Notes under the pieces: model-generated
The model's database searches: none
The model's input: only the letters and a program-made list of their open reading frames with translations
What the model was told of the DNA's origin: nothing
Shown here: piece by piece, positions 1-8,040 of the stretch
Position numbering within the stretch: position 1 is the stretch's first letter
Layout of the letters: every line of letters begins with the position of its first letter
Position numbers and translations under genes: made by a program
NCBI RefSeq assembly: GCF_007994735.1
Contig: NZ_VOIL01000001.1
Span: forward strand, 868,001-932,000
Length of the DNA stretch: 64,000 nucleotides
Direction of reading: 5' to 3'
Source: Nesterenkonia populi
GTDB lineage: Bacteria > Actinomycetota > Actinomycetes > Actinomycetales > Micrococcaceae

Positions 1-626
1 GCGACGAGCACGGCATTGTGATGATCCTCGACGAGGTGATGGCCGGCTTCGGCCGCTCCGGGAAGTGGTTCGCCCACCAGCACTATGAGGTGGAGCCTGA
101 CATCGTCACCTTCGCCAAGGGCGTGAACTCCGGGTACGTGCCCATGGGCGGGGTCGCTATGGATGATGCGATCTATTCGAGCTTCGCCGAGCAGGCCTAT
201 CCGGGCGGGCTCACCTACTCCGGCCACCCGCTGGCCGCAGCAGCCGCAGTCGCCACCATCCGCGCCATGGCCGAGGAGGAGATGGTGGAGAACGCCGCCC
301 GGCTGGGCGAGCACGTCATCGGGCCCAAGCTGCAGCAGATCAGGGAGAACCACCCGTCCGTCGGCGATGTCCGCGGCACCGGCGCGTTCTGGGCCGTCGA
401 GCTGGTCCAGGACCGCGCCACCCGGGAGCCGCTGGCACCCTACGGACAGACCCACGAGGTCATGGGACGGATTGTCGCGGCCTGCAAGGAGCGGGGCGTG
501 CTGCCGTTCGTGAACATGAACCGGATCCACGTCTGTCCGCCGCTGAACATCGCCGAGGAGGAGATCACCTTCGGCCTTGACGTCCTCGACGAGGTTCTCG
601 CCCTCGCCGACGAGCACGCGGCCTGA
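1..626 (+). CDS. Class III PLP aminotransferase, C-terminal part
   Basis: The open frame enters from the left edge, so the true start is outside the window. The visible 207 or so residues match the C-terminal half of class III (omega) aminotransferases: ILDEV, with the Asp that contacts the PLP ring nitrogen, is followed by FGRSGKWFA and the FAKGVNSGY motif carrying the Schiff-base lysine, then GGLTYSGHP and the small domain. Beside the ureidopropionase and dihydropyrimidinase genes, a role as beta-alanine (or 3-aminoisobutyrate) to pyruvate/2-oxoglutarate aminotransferase, the last step of reductive pyrimidine breakdown, is a reasonable inference. Family sequence alone does not fix the substrate; taurine, GABA or diamine enzymes look alike. 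The stop codon touches the cofE start without a gap. Confidence 0.9.
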   Translation, partial: DEHGIVMILDEVMAGFGRSGKWFAHQHYEVEPDIVTFAKGVNSGYVPMGGVAMDDAIYSSFAEQAYPGGLTYSGHPLAAAAAVATIRAMAEEEMVENAARLGEHVIGPKLQQIRENHPSVGDVRGTGAFWAVELVQDRATREPLAPYGQTHEVMGRIVAACKERGVLPFVNMNRIHVCPPLNIAEEEITFGLDVLDEVLALADEHAA

Positions 627-1463
627 ATGGCGGAGGGCCAGGCGCCGACTGATCACCAGGCGCACGGCGCCATCACGGCATGGGCGCTGCCCGGAATCCC
701 GGCGGTCCGGCCCGGCGATGACCTCGCCGCTCTGATCCTCGGCGCTCTTGCTGCGCAGGGTGAGGCCGGGGCGCTCGCCGACGGGGACATCCTGGTGGTG
801 ACCTCCAAGATCGTCTCCAAGGCGGAGGGCCGGATCGTCGCCGCCGAGGATCGTGAGGAGGCGATCAGCGCCGAGACCGTCCGGGAGGTGGCCTCCCGTG
901 CTCGCGCCGACGGTCCGGGCCGAACCCGGATCGTGGAGAACCGGCTCGGCATCGTCGCTGCGGCAGCCGGAGTCGACGCCAGCAACACGGAGGACGGCAC
1001 CGTCCTGCTGCTGCCGGAGGACCCGGATGCCTCCGCGGACAGGCTGCGACAGTCCCTCTCCGAGGAGCTGGATGTGCAGGCAGGCGTGCTGATCTCAGAC
1101 ACGCTGGGCAGGGCGTGGCGGATGGGCCAGACCGACGCCGCGATCGGTGCCTCCGGGGTGCGGGTCATCCACGACCACCGCGGCGGCACCGACTCCGCCG
1201 GCAAAGAGCTGACCGCCACGGCGATCGCCGCAGGGGATGAGATCTGCGCGATGGCGGACCTGGTCAAAGGCAAGGCGGCAGGCCTGCCGGTGGCGGTGGT
1301 CCGAGGTCTCGGCCACCTCGTGGCCCTGGAGGGGCCCGGCGCTCGGAGCCTGGTGCGCACCGGCCCGGGGGACATGTTCCGCCTCGGCACCGACGAAGCC
1401 ATCGCCGAAGGCCGCCGCCAAGCCTACGAAGAGATCGCGGCCGCAAGCTCCAAAGCGTCCTGA
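627..1463 (+). CDS. cofE: Coenzyme F420-0:L-glutamate ligase (CofE-type)
   Basis: A 278-residue protein of the CofE family, which adds gamma-linked glutamates to F420-0 with GTP. Family landmarks are visible: [13 protein letters not shown] near the N-terminus, [16 protein letters not shown] with the nucleotide-site lysines, [24 protein letters not shown] in the middle, and [17 protein letters not shown] toward the end. It lacks the C-terminal nitroreductase-like domain that makes mycobacterial FbiB about 450 residues long, so cofE is a better name than fbiB. The ATG follows directly after the aminotransferase stop, suggesting cotranscription with that gene rather than with the other F420 genes, which lie on the opposite strand. 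Its 3' end overlaps the convergent cofD by 40 nt. Confidence 0.9.
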   Translation: MAEGQAPTDHQAHGAITAWALPGIPAVRPGDDLAALILGALAAQGEAGALADGDILVVTSKIVSKAEGRIVAAEDREEAISAETVREVASRARADGPGRTRIVENRLGIVAAAAGVDASNTEDGTVLLLPEDPDASADRLRQSLSEELDVQAGVLISDTLGRAWRMGQTDAAIGASGVRVIHDHRGGTDSAGKELTATAIAAGDEICAMADLVKGKAAGLPVAVVRGLGHLVALEGPGARSLVRTGPGDMFRLGTDEAIAEGRRQAYEEIAAASSKAS

Positions 1464-2446
1464 GCGAGCCGTCGGCTGGTGGTCTCATCCCGCATCCAGA
1501 GCGGGGCGGCCCGGGCTCGGATTCCTGCTCCCTCCAGGGCAGGGAGGGCGGCGGCGTCCTCCTCCGCGAGCAGCCAACCGTCCAGCAGGCCGCCCCCAGC
1601 GCGGGCGCCGTAGGCCTGGGCCGCAGCGGCGGCCGAGCAGTCATAGCCGAGCACCTCCAGGCACTGCCGGGCCATCCCCTGCACCGGCGCCGTCCCGATG
1701 ATCGGTGAGACCCCGACCACCGGGACGGCCGCTTCGCGCAGCGCCTCCCCGATCCCAGGGATACCCGGCAGACCCGGGCGCTCGCCGACGCCGGGAAGCC
1801 CCAGCACGGTGCCGATGGACACCACCGGGTTGGACGGCGCCAGCAGGATCACATCCGCTTCAGCCAGCGCCTCCTTCACCCCCGGGCCCGCTCGGGCCTG
1901 CTCGACGCCCCGCTGCACGAACCGCTGGGCCCGGGCTGAGGCACGGGTGCGCACCCACCACTCCTCAAAATGCATCTCCGTGACCTGACCGTCCTCCTCG
2001 GCAGTCACCCAGGTCTCCACCTCCTGGTCCGTGGCCGGAAGAAGCCGAGTCCGCGGGGCTTGGAACGCCTCGCTCCAGCGTGCGCACAGCCGGTCCGTCA
2101 CCGCGGAGAGGGGCATGCCTTCCTGCAGCATCGCGGTGCGGGCGACGTGGGTTCCCAGATCCAGGTCGCCGAGGGTGAACCAGGGCCATCCCACCCCGTA
2201 CTCGGCCAGCTCCGCGCTGACCCGTTCGCTCTCACCCTCGCGGCCCCAGCCGCGCTCAGCGTCGTTCATCCCCGCCAGCGCGTACATCATCGAGTCCAGA
2301 TCCGGGCAGACCCGCAGGCCCGTGAGCCACATGTCGTCCCCGGTGTTCACGATGACGCTGATCCTGTCCTCCGGGCCCAGGGCTGCGCGCAGTCCCTTCA
2401 CGAACTTGGCGCCGCCCACTCCTCCGGCGATCACCGCCGCCCTCAT
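1424..2446 (-). CDS. cofD: 2-phospho-L-lactate (phosphoenolpyruvyl) transferase CofD/FbiA
   Basis: A 340-residue CofD/FbiA protein, which joins the activated lactyl or enolpyruvyl phosphate moiety to FO to give (dehydro)F420-0. The N-terminal [11 protein letters not shown] loop, the NTGDDMW metal/substrate motif and [11 protein letters not shown] are characteristic. I start it at the ATG at 2446, which gives the family N-terminus MRAAVIAGG and makes a 4-nt ATGA overlap with the stop of the upstream monooxygenase gene; the frame is open further upstream but that extension is not family-like. It is the last gene of the run cofC-fbiC-monooxygenase-cofD, in which every junction overlaps by 4 nt. 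The tail overlaps convergent cofE by 40 nt. Confidence 0.93.
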   Translation of the reverse strand: MRAAVIAGGVGGAKFVKGLRAALGPEDRISVIVNTGDDMWLTGLRVCPDLDSMMYALAGMNDAERGWGREGESERVSAELAEYGVGWPWFTLGDLDLGTHVARTAMLQEGMPLSAVTDRLCARWSEAFQAPRTRLLPATDQEVETWVTAEEDGQVTEMHFEEWWVRTRASARAQRFVQRGVEQARAGPGVKEALAEADVILLAPSNPVVSIGTVLGLPGVGERPGLPGIPGIGEALREAAVPVVGVSPIIGTAPVQGMARQCLEVLGYDCSAAAAAQAYGARAGGGLLDGWLLAEEDAAALPALEGAGIRARAAPLWMRDETTSRRLAQDALELAAAISS

Positions 2447-3924
2447 GCGGGCGTCTCCGCAGGCGTGCTGCTCAGCATGTAGTGCTCGGGACGGAAAGCG
2501 GCGTACCGGCGTCGGTACTCCTCGGCGGTCCCGGGCCAGAGCAGAGTCACCCGCCCGGTGCCGCGGTCGCGGTACCAGCTGGTGCACCCCGGGCTGACCC
2601 AGGCCGTCGCCGCAGCCCGCTCATCGATCATCGCCGTATAGGCTCGCTCGGCCTCCGGGCGCGCCTCCCATACGCCGCCCCGCGGGACAGCAGCCAGGGT
2701 GCTGAGCAGCTGCTCGAACTGGGCCTCCAGCATCGCCACCGCGGAGTTGTGCCCCAGCGCCGCGTTCGGACCTCCCAGGAGCATGCAGTTCGGGAACCCG
2801 GAGACCGCGGTCGAGGCGTAGGAGGTCATTCCGCCGGCCCAATGCTCAGCGAGGCTGGTCCCGCCCCGCCCGAATACTGCGGAGGCGATCGCCGGCCGGG
2901 AGGCATCGAATCCGGTGGCGAACACCAGCGCGTCCAGCTCATAGGTGCGGCCCGAGGCAGCCCGGACGCTCTGTCCCCTCACAGTGACTGGTGCGGAGGC
3001 CTCCACCGACACCGCGCCGGAGGCCGCCGCCGGGTAGAAGTCGTCTGAGAGCAGCACCCGCTTGCACCCCACTTCGGATGCCGGGGCCAGGGCGTCACGG
3101 ACCGGGCCCGGAGGGATGCTGCGGTGCAGGTGCTCCTGCGCGCGGCGACGCAGCGCCTCATGCGCCTCGGTGCCCAGCACACGAGCCTCGAAGCCGGCAT
3201 CCAGATCCTGGAAGATCTCCGCCCGATGCGCCGCCCGGGCCTCGCTGTTCCCGGCGAACGCCTGCCGCTCGGCGCGGTCGTAGGCGGCGTCCCCCTTCGG
3301 GATGATCCAGGGGGCGCTGCGCTGGAACACCGTCACCTCAGCACCCTGCTCAGCGAGGGCGGGAGCGACCTGCACCGCGGAGGCGCCCGAGCCGACCACG
3401 CCGACCCGCGTGCCCTCCGGAGCGATGCTGGGATCCCAGCGTGCGGTGTGACAGACGGGCCCCGGGAACGTCACCAGCCCCGGCAGCTCGGGCAGGGCCG
3501 GCCGAGTGAATCGCCCGGGGGCGAGCACGAGGACAGAGGCGGTCACCGTTCCTGCCGAGGTGAGCACCCGCCAGCAGCGTTCGTCGTCATCCCACGCTGC
3601 GGACAGCATCCGGACCCCGCAGCGGATATGGCCGGAGACCTCCTCCGCACACTCCTGCAGGTATTGGTGAATCTCCTCCGCGGGAGCGAAGCGGCGTCGC
3701 CAGTCCGGCTTCGGAGCGAAGGAGAAGGAGTACAGGTGGGACGGGATGTCGCAGGCAGCCCCCGGGTAGGTGTTGTCCCTCCAGGTGCCGCCGACCGTCC
3801 CAGCCCGCTCAAGCACCAGGAAGGAGCGCTCCCCGCTGCGGGCCAGCCGGATCCCCGCACCGATGCCTGCGAACCCCGCGCCGACCACCAGCACCCGGAC
3901 GTGAGTTCCCTCCAGCGCTGTCAC
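2443..3924 (-). CDS. Class B flavin monooxygenase, Baeyer-Villiger type
   Basis: A 493-residue FAD/NADPH monooxygenase. An N-terminal FAD Rossmann loop GAGFAG (residues 15-20), a GGTWRDNTYPGAACDIPSHLYS block, the Baeyer-Villiger fingerprint FPGPVCHTARWD (153-164, fitting F-x-G-x3-H-x3-W-P/D) and a second dinucleotide loop GVVGSGASA (175-183) are present in the expected order. The start is GTG at 3924, overlapping the fbiC stop by 4 nt; the stop overlaps the cofD start by 4 nt, so it is embedded and probably translationally coupled inside an F420 operon. Such enzymes oxygenate ketones or heteroatoms with FAD, not F420, so its role here is unknown. The substrate cannot be read from sequence. 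Confidence 0.88.
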   Translation of the reverse strand: MTALEGTHVRVLVVGAGFAGIGAGIRLARSGERSFLVLERAGTVGGTWRDNTYPGAACDIPSHLYSFSFAPKPDWRRRFAPAEEIHQYLQECAEEVSGHIRCGVRMLSAAWDDDERCWRVLTSAGTVTASVLVLAPGRFTRPALPELPGLVTFPGPVCHTARWDPSIAPEGTRVGVVGSGASAVQVAPALAEQGAEVTVFQRSAPWIIPKGDAAYDRAERQAFAGNSEARAAHRAEIFQDLDAGFEARVLGTEAHEALRRRAQEHLHRSIPPGPVRDALAPASEVGCKRVLLSDDFYPAAASGAVSVEASAPVTVRGQSVRAASGRTYELDALVFATGFDASRPAIASAVFGRGGTSLAEHWAGGMTSYASTAVSGFPNCMLLGGPNAALGHNSAVAMLEAQFEQLLSTLAAVPRGGVWEARPEAERAYTAMIDERAAATAWVSPGCTSWYRDRGTGRVTLLWPGTAEEYRRRYAAFRPEHYMLSSTPAETPA

Positions 3925-6281
3925 GCGGCGGCTCCCGCCAGGGTGCCCAGCGGCTCGTAGACGGTGCTGCGCTGCACCGGAGTCCGGCCCAGCGCCTCCG
4001 CGCTCCTGCGCACATCCGCCAGGCTCAGGCTGCGGCCGGCCTCCGGGTCAGCCTCCGGGCGCAGCCCTTCGAGGAGAACTCCGCCGAGGTCATCCGCGCC
4101 GCCGGCCAGCACCGCCTCAGCCGCGCCCAGCCCGAACTTGGGCCAGGCCGCCTGGATGTGGTCGATCTGACCGGCGAGCATCAGTCGCGCGACGGCGTGC
4201 ACTGCCCGGGTCTGCCGGTCGTCGGCCATCCTTCGCACCCATGGCACCGGAGCTGGGGAGTCCTGGGGCAGAAGGGGCATCGCGATGAACTCCGTGAAAC
4301 CGCCCGTCTGCTGCTGCAGCCGCCGCAGGGCGATGATGTGCTGCACCGTCTGCAGCGGGGTCTCCAGGTGACCGTAGACCATGGTCGCGGTGGAGCGCAG
4401 CCCGGCCCGGTGCGCACTGCCGATCAGCTCCAGCCACTGCACGGCCGGCATATCCGTGCCTGCGCTGAGCACGTGCCGCAGTTCGTCGTCGAGGATGCGG
4501 GCAGCTGTCCCCGGCACCGATCCGACTCCGTGGGCCTTCAGCCGCTGCTGGAACTCGGTGGGGGAGATGCTCAGCCGGCCGGCGGCGTCCAGGATCTCCG
4601 CCGGCCGGTAGGCGTGCAGGTGAAGGTCCGCTCCGGCGCGCAGAGCGTCCACGAGGTCCAGATATGCCTGGCCGGGCAGGGAGGCGTCCACCGGCCCCTG
4701 CACACAGATCTCGGTGGCGCCCCCCGCGGCAGCCTCCGCGGCGATCCCCCGCAGATCGTCATCGCTGAGCCCCCCGCGGAGCTGATGGGGGTCGTAGAGG
4801 GCGGCGCTGACGTTGCGGTTCACCGCGCAGGTCAGCTGATCGCCCACCCGTTCGGCGCGGACGGCATCAGCCAGCGAGGCGAGCCGCTCAAGGGCCTCCC
4901 CGCTGGCCTGCAGCAGCCGCGCCCAGTCCTGCTCGGCCAGCCGGTCACCGTCCTCTTCGGCCTGCCGGAGCAGGGTGCGGTCGGCATCAGTGTGCAGGGC
5001 GGGGGCGAGGCGCTGCGCAGCAGGTCCCGCCGCACCGGTCTCAAGCAGCCGCCGGACTGGGCTGCGGAGCCGGTGATCCAGCCAGTAGTCCGGCTCAGCG
5101 GTCCAGCGCGGGTGGGCGGTGAGCCGCTCGTCCAGCTCGTAGCCGGCCTCGGCGGTCATCCGGGCCAGGTCCTCGATCTGCGGCCAGGGCCGCTCGGGGT
5201 TCACATGGTCGGGGGTCACGGGACTGACCCCGCCCCAGTCGTCGACTCCGGCCCGCAGCAGCAGCCGCAGCTCCTGCGGGTCGGTGAGATTCGGCGGCGC
5301 CTGGATGTGGGCCTCCGGGCCCATGACCCAGCGGGCCACCGCCACTGAGGCCACATACTCGGAGGTGGCGAGGTCCGGCTCGTTCTGCATCGCAGTGCGG
5401 GGCTTGGCGCGGAAGTTCTGGACGATCGTCTCCTGGATGTGGCCCCACTTCCGGTGGGCGTCCCGGATGGCGAAGAGGGAGTCGGCCCGGTCCGCCAGGG
5501 TCTCCCCGATGCCGAGCAGGATCCCCGTGGTGAAGGGGATCCTGGAGCGTCCGGCGTCGTCGAGCACGCGCAGCCGCACCTGCGGGTCCTTGTCCGGGGA
5601 GCCGTAGTGCGCCCCGCCCGGCTGGGACCAGAGGGCCGAGGATGTCGTCTCCAGCATCATCCCCATCGAGGGTGCGGCGGGCCGCAGCCGCTGCATCTCG
5701 GTCCAGGTCATCACCCCTGGGTTCAGGTGCGGCAGCAGTCCCGTCTCCTCCCGGACCAGCTCCGCCGTCTCCCGGACGTAGTCGAGCGTGGAGGCGCATC
5801 CGTGCTCAGCCAGCCACTCGCCGGCCGCCTCCCAGCGGTCCTCGGGCCGGTCGCCCAGGGTGAAGAGGGCCTCCTTGCAGCCGGCCTCGGCCCCTTCCCG
5901 TGCGATCCGCAGCACCTCCTCGCGGGAGAGGAACGGCTGCTTCCCCTGCTTCCTGAGGCCGCCGGGGGTGTCCACGAACGTGCAGTAGCGGCACCGGTCC
6001 CGGCACAGGGTGGTCAGCGGGATGAACACCTTCTTCGAATAGGTGATCCGCCGGCCGGTGCTGTCCCCGCGCGCGGCGGCGCCCTCATCGCGCAGGCGTC
6101 CGGCAAGGTTCAGCAGCCGCTCCAGCTGGGGGCCGCGGGCGGCCAGCAGAGCCTCGGCGTGGGCAGGCGTGGGCTCCCCGCTGCTCTCCGCGTGGGCCAA
6201 CGCGGAGAGCACCGGCTCCTGGGGGAGCGGGTCGGCCGCCTCCGGCCGAGGAGGCTGAAGATCTACCGCGACTCGGCTCAT
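3921..6281 (-). CDS. fbiC: FO synthase FbiC (fused CofG-CofH) with degenerate CofH half
   Basis: A 786-residue fused protein matching FbiC, which makes the deazaflavin chromophore FO from 5-amino-6-ribitylaminouracil and tyrosine by two radical-SAM half-enzymes. The CofG half has the intact triad CRDRCRYC (C93, C97, C100) and normal following motifs. The CofH half (from about residue 470) keeps VNRN (487-490), GATEICVQG, the SIPGTAA-like SVPGTAARILDDE, TMVYGH, QQQTGGFTEF and ANDLGG-like ADDLGG blocks, but the stretch just after NRN that should carry CX3CX2C is replaced by SAALYDPHQLRG. From family knowledge about 13 residues are gone and no cysteine triad remains in that half. The reading frame is intact. 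ATG at 6281 overlaps the cofC stop by 4 nt. Catalysis by the CofH half is doubtful. Confidence 0.93.
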   Translation of the reverse strand: MSRVAVDLQPPRPEAADPLPQEPVLSALAHAESSGEPTPAHAEALLAARGPQLERLLNLAGRLRDEGAAARGDSTGRRITYSKKVFIPLTTLCRDRCRYCTFVDTPGGLRKQGKQPFLSREEVLRIAREGAEAGCKEALFTLGDRPEDRWEAAGEWLAEHGCASTLDYVRETAELVREETGLLPHLNPGVMTWTEMQRLRPAAPSMGMMLETTSSALWSQPGGAHYGSPDKDPQVRLRVLDDAGRSRIPFTTGILLGIGETLADRADSLFAIRDAHRKWGHIQETIVQNFRAKPRTAMQNEPDLATSEYVASVAVARWVMGPEAHIQAPPNLTDPQELRLLLRAGVDDWGGVSPVTPDHVNPERPWPQIEDLARMTAEAGYELDERLTAHPRWTAEPDYWLDHRLRSPVRRLLETGAAGPAAQRLAPALHTDADRTLLRQAEEDGDRLAEQDWARLLQASGEALERLASLADAVRAERVGDQLTCAVNRNVSAALYDPHQLRGGLSDDDLRGIAAEAAAGGATEICVQGPVDASLPGQAYLDLVDALRAGADLHLHAYRPAEILDAAGRLSISPTEFQQRLKAHGVGSVPGTAARILDDELRHVLSAGTDMPAVQWLELIGSAHRAGLRSTATMVYGHLETPLQTVQHIIALRRLQQQTGGFTEFIAMPLLPQDSPAPVPWVRRMADDRQTRAVHAVARLMLAGQIDHIQAAWPKFGLGAAEAVLAGGADDLGGVLLEGLRPEADPEAGRSLSLADVRRSAEALGRTPVQRSTVYEPLGTLAGAAA

Positions 6282-6958
6282 GCGGGCGCTCCTGCCGGTG
6301 ATGGGGCGCGGGCTGCGATGAGTCCCAGCTCGTGAGCCGCGACGGCCGTGGCCGGTCCCAGACCGATGCCTGCGGCGGCCCGAAGGTCAGCGAGGGTGTC
6401 CGCATCGCAGCGCAGCGCCGAGGTCGCCGGAATGCCCAGATCGGTGCAGCCGACCTCATCGTGGAGGCGGGCTGAGCTCGGGCCGAACTGCGGGCGGTGC
6501 CGGGCGGGGGCCGCGGCGGTGATCAGCACTGTTCCGGTGCCTGCGCGGTCGGGGACGTATCCGAGGGGCACCCGTGCTGCGAGCCGCAGGGCGGCGCCCA
6601 GGTCCTCGGGGCGCAGGGCGGGGAGGTCGCCGAGCATCACAGCGGTGCGCGGCGCGTCCCCCAGTGCGGCGATGCCTTCCTGGACTGCGGCTGTGAGACC
6701 GGGTCTGCTCTGGACGAGGACCTCGCCGGGCAGTCCTGCTGTCCAGCCGGGATCGTCAGTGACGAGCAGCAGACGTGTCACTGCGGGGCAGCGGGCGGCG
6801 GCCTCCAGCGTGTCCCGGGCCAGAGCCTCGGCAAGCTGCTGCCTGGCGGCCAGGGGGCCGTTCAGCTCTGCCGCCAGCCGGCTCTTGCCGGTGGAGGGAC
6901 AGCGGACCGGCACTGTCAGGCTGAATCCGTCACGGTCCGGTGTGCCGCTGATGCGCAC
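6278..6958 (-). CDS. cofC: 2-phospho-L-lactate / phosphoenolpyruvate guanylyltransferase CofC (FbiD)
   Basis: A 226-residue CofC/FbiD-type nucleotidyltransferase that activates phospholactate or phosphoenolpyruvate with GTP for CofD. VPVRCPSTGKSRL with the nucleotide-binding lysine, LLVTDDP, PRTAVMLGDLPALRPEDL and a late FGPSSARLH block match the family. The frame is open for 51 more codons upstream, but the GTG at 6958 has a good ribosome site (AGGGAGGAAGA, about 5 nt away) and gives the normal protein length, so I start there. First gene of the F420 operon on this strand; the promoter must lie in the divergent region shared with the ureidopropionase gene. Confidence 0.88.
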   Translation of the reverse strand: MRISGTPDRDGFSLTVPVRCPSTGKSRLAAELNGPLAARQQLAEALARDTLEAAARCPAVTRLLLVTDDPGWTAGLPGEVLVQSRPGLTAAVQEGIAALGDAPRTAVMLGDLPALRPEDLGAALRLAARVPLGYVPDRAGTGTVLITAAAPARHRPQFGPSSARLHDEVGCTDLGIPATSALRCDADTLADLRAAAGIGLGPATAVAAHELGLIAARAPSPAGAPA

Positions 6959-7006
6959 GCTCTTCCTCCCTCTCAGGTGCTGCTCGGGGTACCGAAGAAG
7001 ACTATG

Positions 7007-7043
7007 TTTTCCATTGAGCACGCGAGGTTTACACAGTGGAAAA
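7007..7043. promoter_or_regulatory. Inverted repeat in the divergent cofC / ureidopropionase control region
   Basis: TTTTCCA (7007-7013) and TGGAAAA (7037-7043) form a perfect 7-bp inverted repeat with centres 30 bp apart, close to three helical turns. A TTGACA sequence follows at 7060-7065, and an A/T-rich stretch (about 7136-7160) with TAACGT at 7146-7151 lies before the ATG at 7178. The 219-bp region holds no gene. It is a likely operator or activator site controlling one or both divergent operons; which protein binds is not visible. Confidence 0.45.
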
Positions 7044-7177
7044 ACGCTATCATCCTGCCTTGACACTATGTATCCGGAGGGGCAGTGAATGCTCTGGAAG
7101 GATCGACGCAATTCCGGAGATGAACCAGAACATGTGAAATTTATTTAACGTGATATTAACAAAGAGGGGACACTGCT

Positions 7178-8026
7178 ATGACGATGGTCCGCGTCGCGCT
7201 CAGCCAGACCGCCTGGACCGGCGACAAGGAGACCATGCTGGCCAAGCATGAGGACTTCGTGCGCCGCGCCGCCGCCGAGGGCGTCCAGGCGATCTGCTTC
7301 CAGGAGCTCTTCTACGGGCCCTACTTCGGCATCACCGAGGAGAGGAAGTACTACAGCTTCGCCGAGCCCGCCGACGGGCCCATCGTGCAGCGCTTCGCCG
7401 CGCTGGCCCAGGAGCACTCCATGGTGATGGTCCTGCCCATCTACGAGGAGGAGATGGCCGGGGTGTACTACAACACAGCCGTCGTCGTCGATGCCGACGG
7501 CGCCATCCTCGGCAAATATCGGAAGAACCACATCCCGCATGTGGACTCCTTCTACGAGAAGTTCTACTTCCGCCCCGGCAACCTCGGCTGGCCCGTCTTC
7601 GACACCGCCGTCGGCCGGATCGGGGTCTCCATCTGCTACGACAGGCACTTCCCCGAAGGCTGGCGGATGCTCGGGCTCGGAGGGGCCGAGATCGTGTTCA
7701 ACCCCAACGCCTCCAAGCCCGGCCTCTCCAACCGGCTCTGGGAGCTCGAGCAGCCCACTGCCGCGGCCGCCAACGGGTACTTCGTGGTGGTCCCCAACCG
7801 AGTCGGAAAAGAGGACAACGAGTATGGGGAGAAGGCCGTGAGCTTCTACGGCACCAGCTACGTGGCAGATCCGCGCGGAAACTTCGTCGGGGAGACCGGC
7901 TCCTCCGAGCACGAGGAGCTGCTGATCCGCGACATCGACAAGGAGCAGATCCGCGAGGTCCGCGACAGCTGGCAGTTCTACCGCGACCGCCGCCCCGACA
8001 CCTACAGCGCCATCACCGCCCCCTGA
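7178..8026 (+). CDS. Beta-ureidopropionase (N-carbamoyl-beta-alanine amidohydrolase), nitrilase family
   Basis: A 282-residue carbon-nitrogen hydrolase. The catalytic triad is visible as E43 in FQELFYGPYF, K116 in KYRKNHIPH and C153 in SICYDRHFPEGWR, and the VDSFYEKFYFRPGN block is typical of N-carbamoylputrescine / beta-ureidopropionase branches. The next gene, 14 nt downstream, is dihydropyrimidinase, which makes the N-carbamoyl-beta-amino acid this enzyme would hydrolyse to beta-alanine or 3-aminoisobutyrate, CO2 and ammonia; that context favours ureidopropionase over carbamoylputrescinase. The ATG at 7178 has GAGGGG 8 nt upstream; ATG 7184 is a less well placed alternative. First gene of a long plus-strand operon. 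Confidence 0.88.
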   Translation: MTMVRVALSQTAWTGDKETMLAKHEDFVRRAAAEGVQAICFQELFYGPYFGITEERKYYSFAEPADGPIVQRFAALAQEHSMVMVLPIYEEEMAGVYYNTAVVVDADGAILGKYRKNHIPHVDSFYEKFYFRPGNLGWPVFDTAVGRIGVSICYDRHFPEGWRMLGLGGAEIVFNPNASKPGLSNRLWELEQPTAAAANGYFVVVPNRVGKEDNEYGEKAVSFYGTSYVADPRGNFVGETGSSEHEELLIRDIDKEQIREVRDSWQFYRDRRPDTYSAITAP

Positions 8027-8040
8027 TAAGGAGCAGTCCG

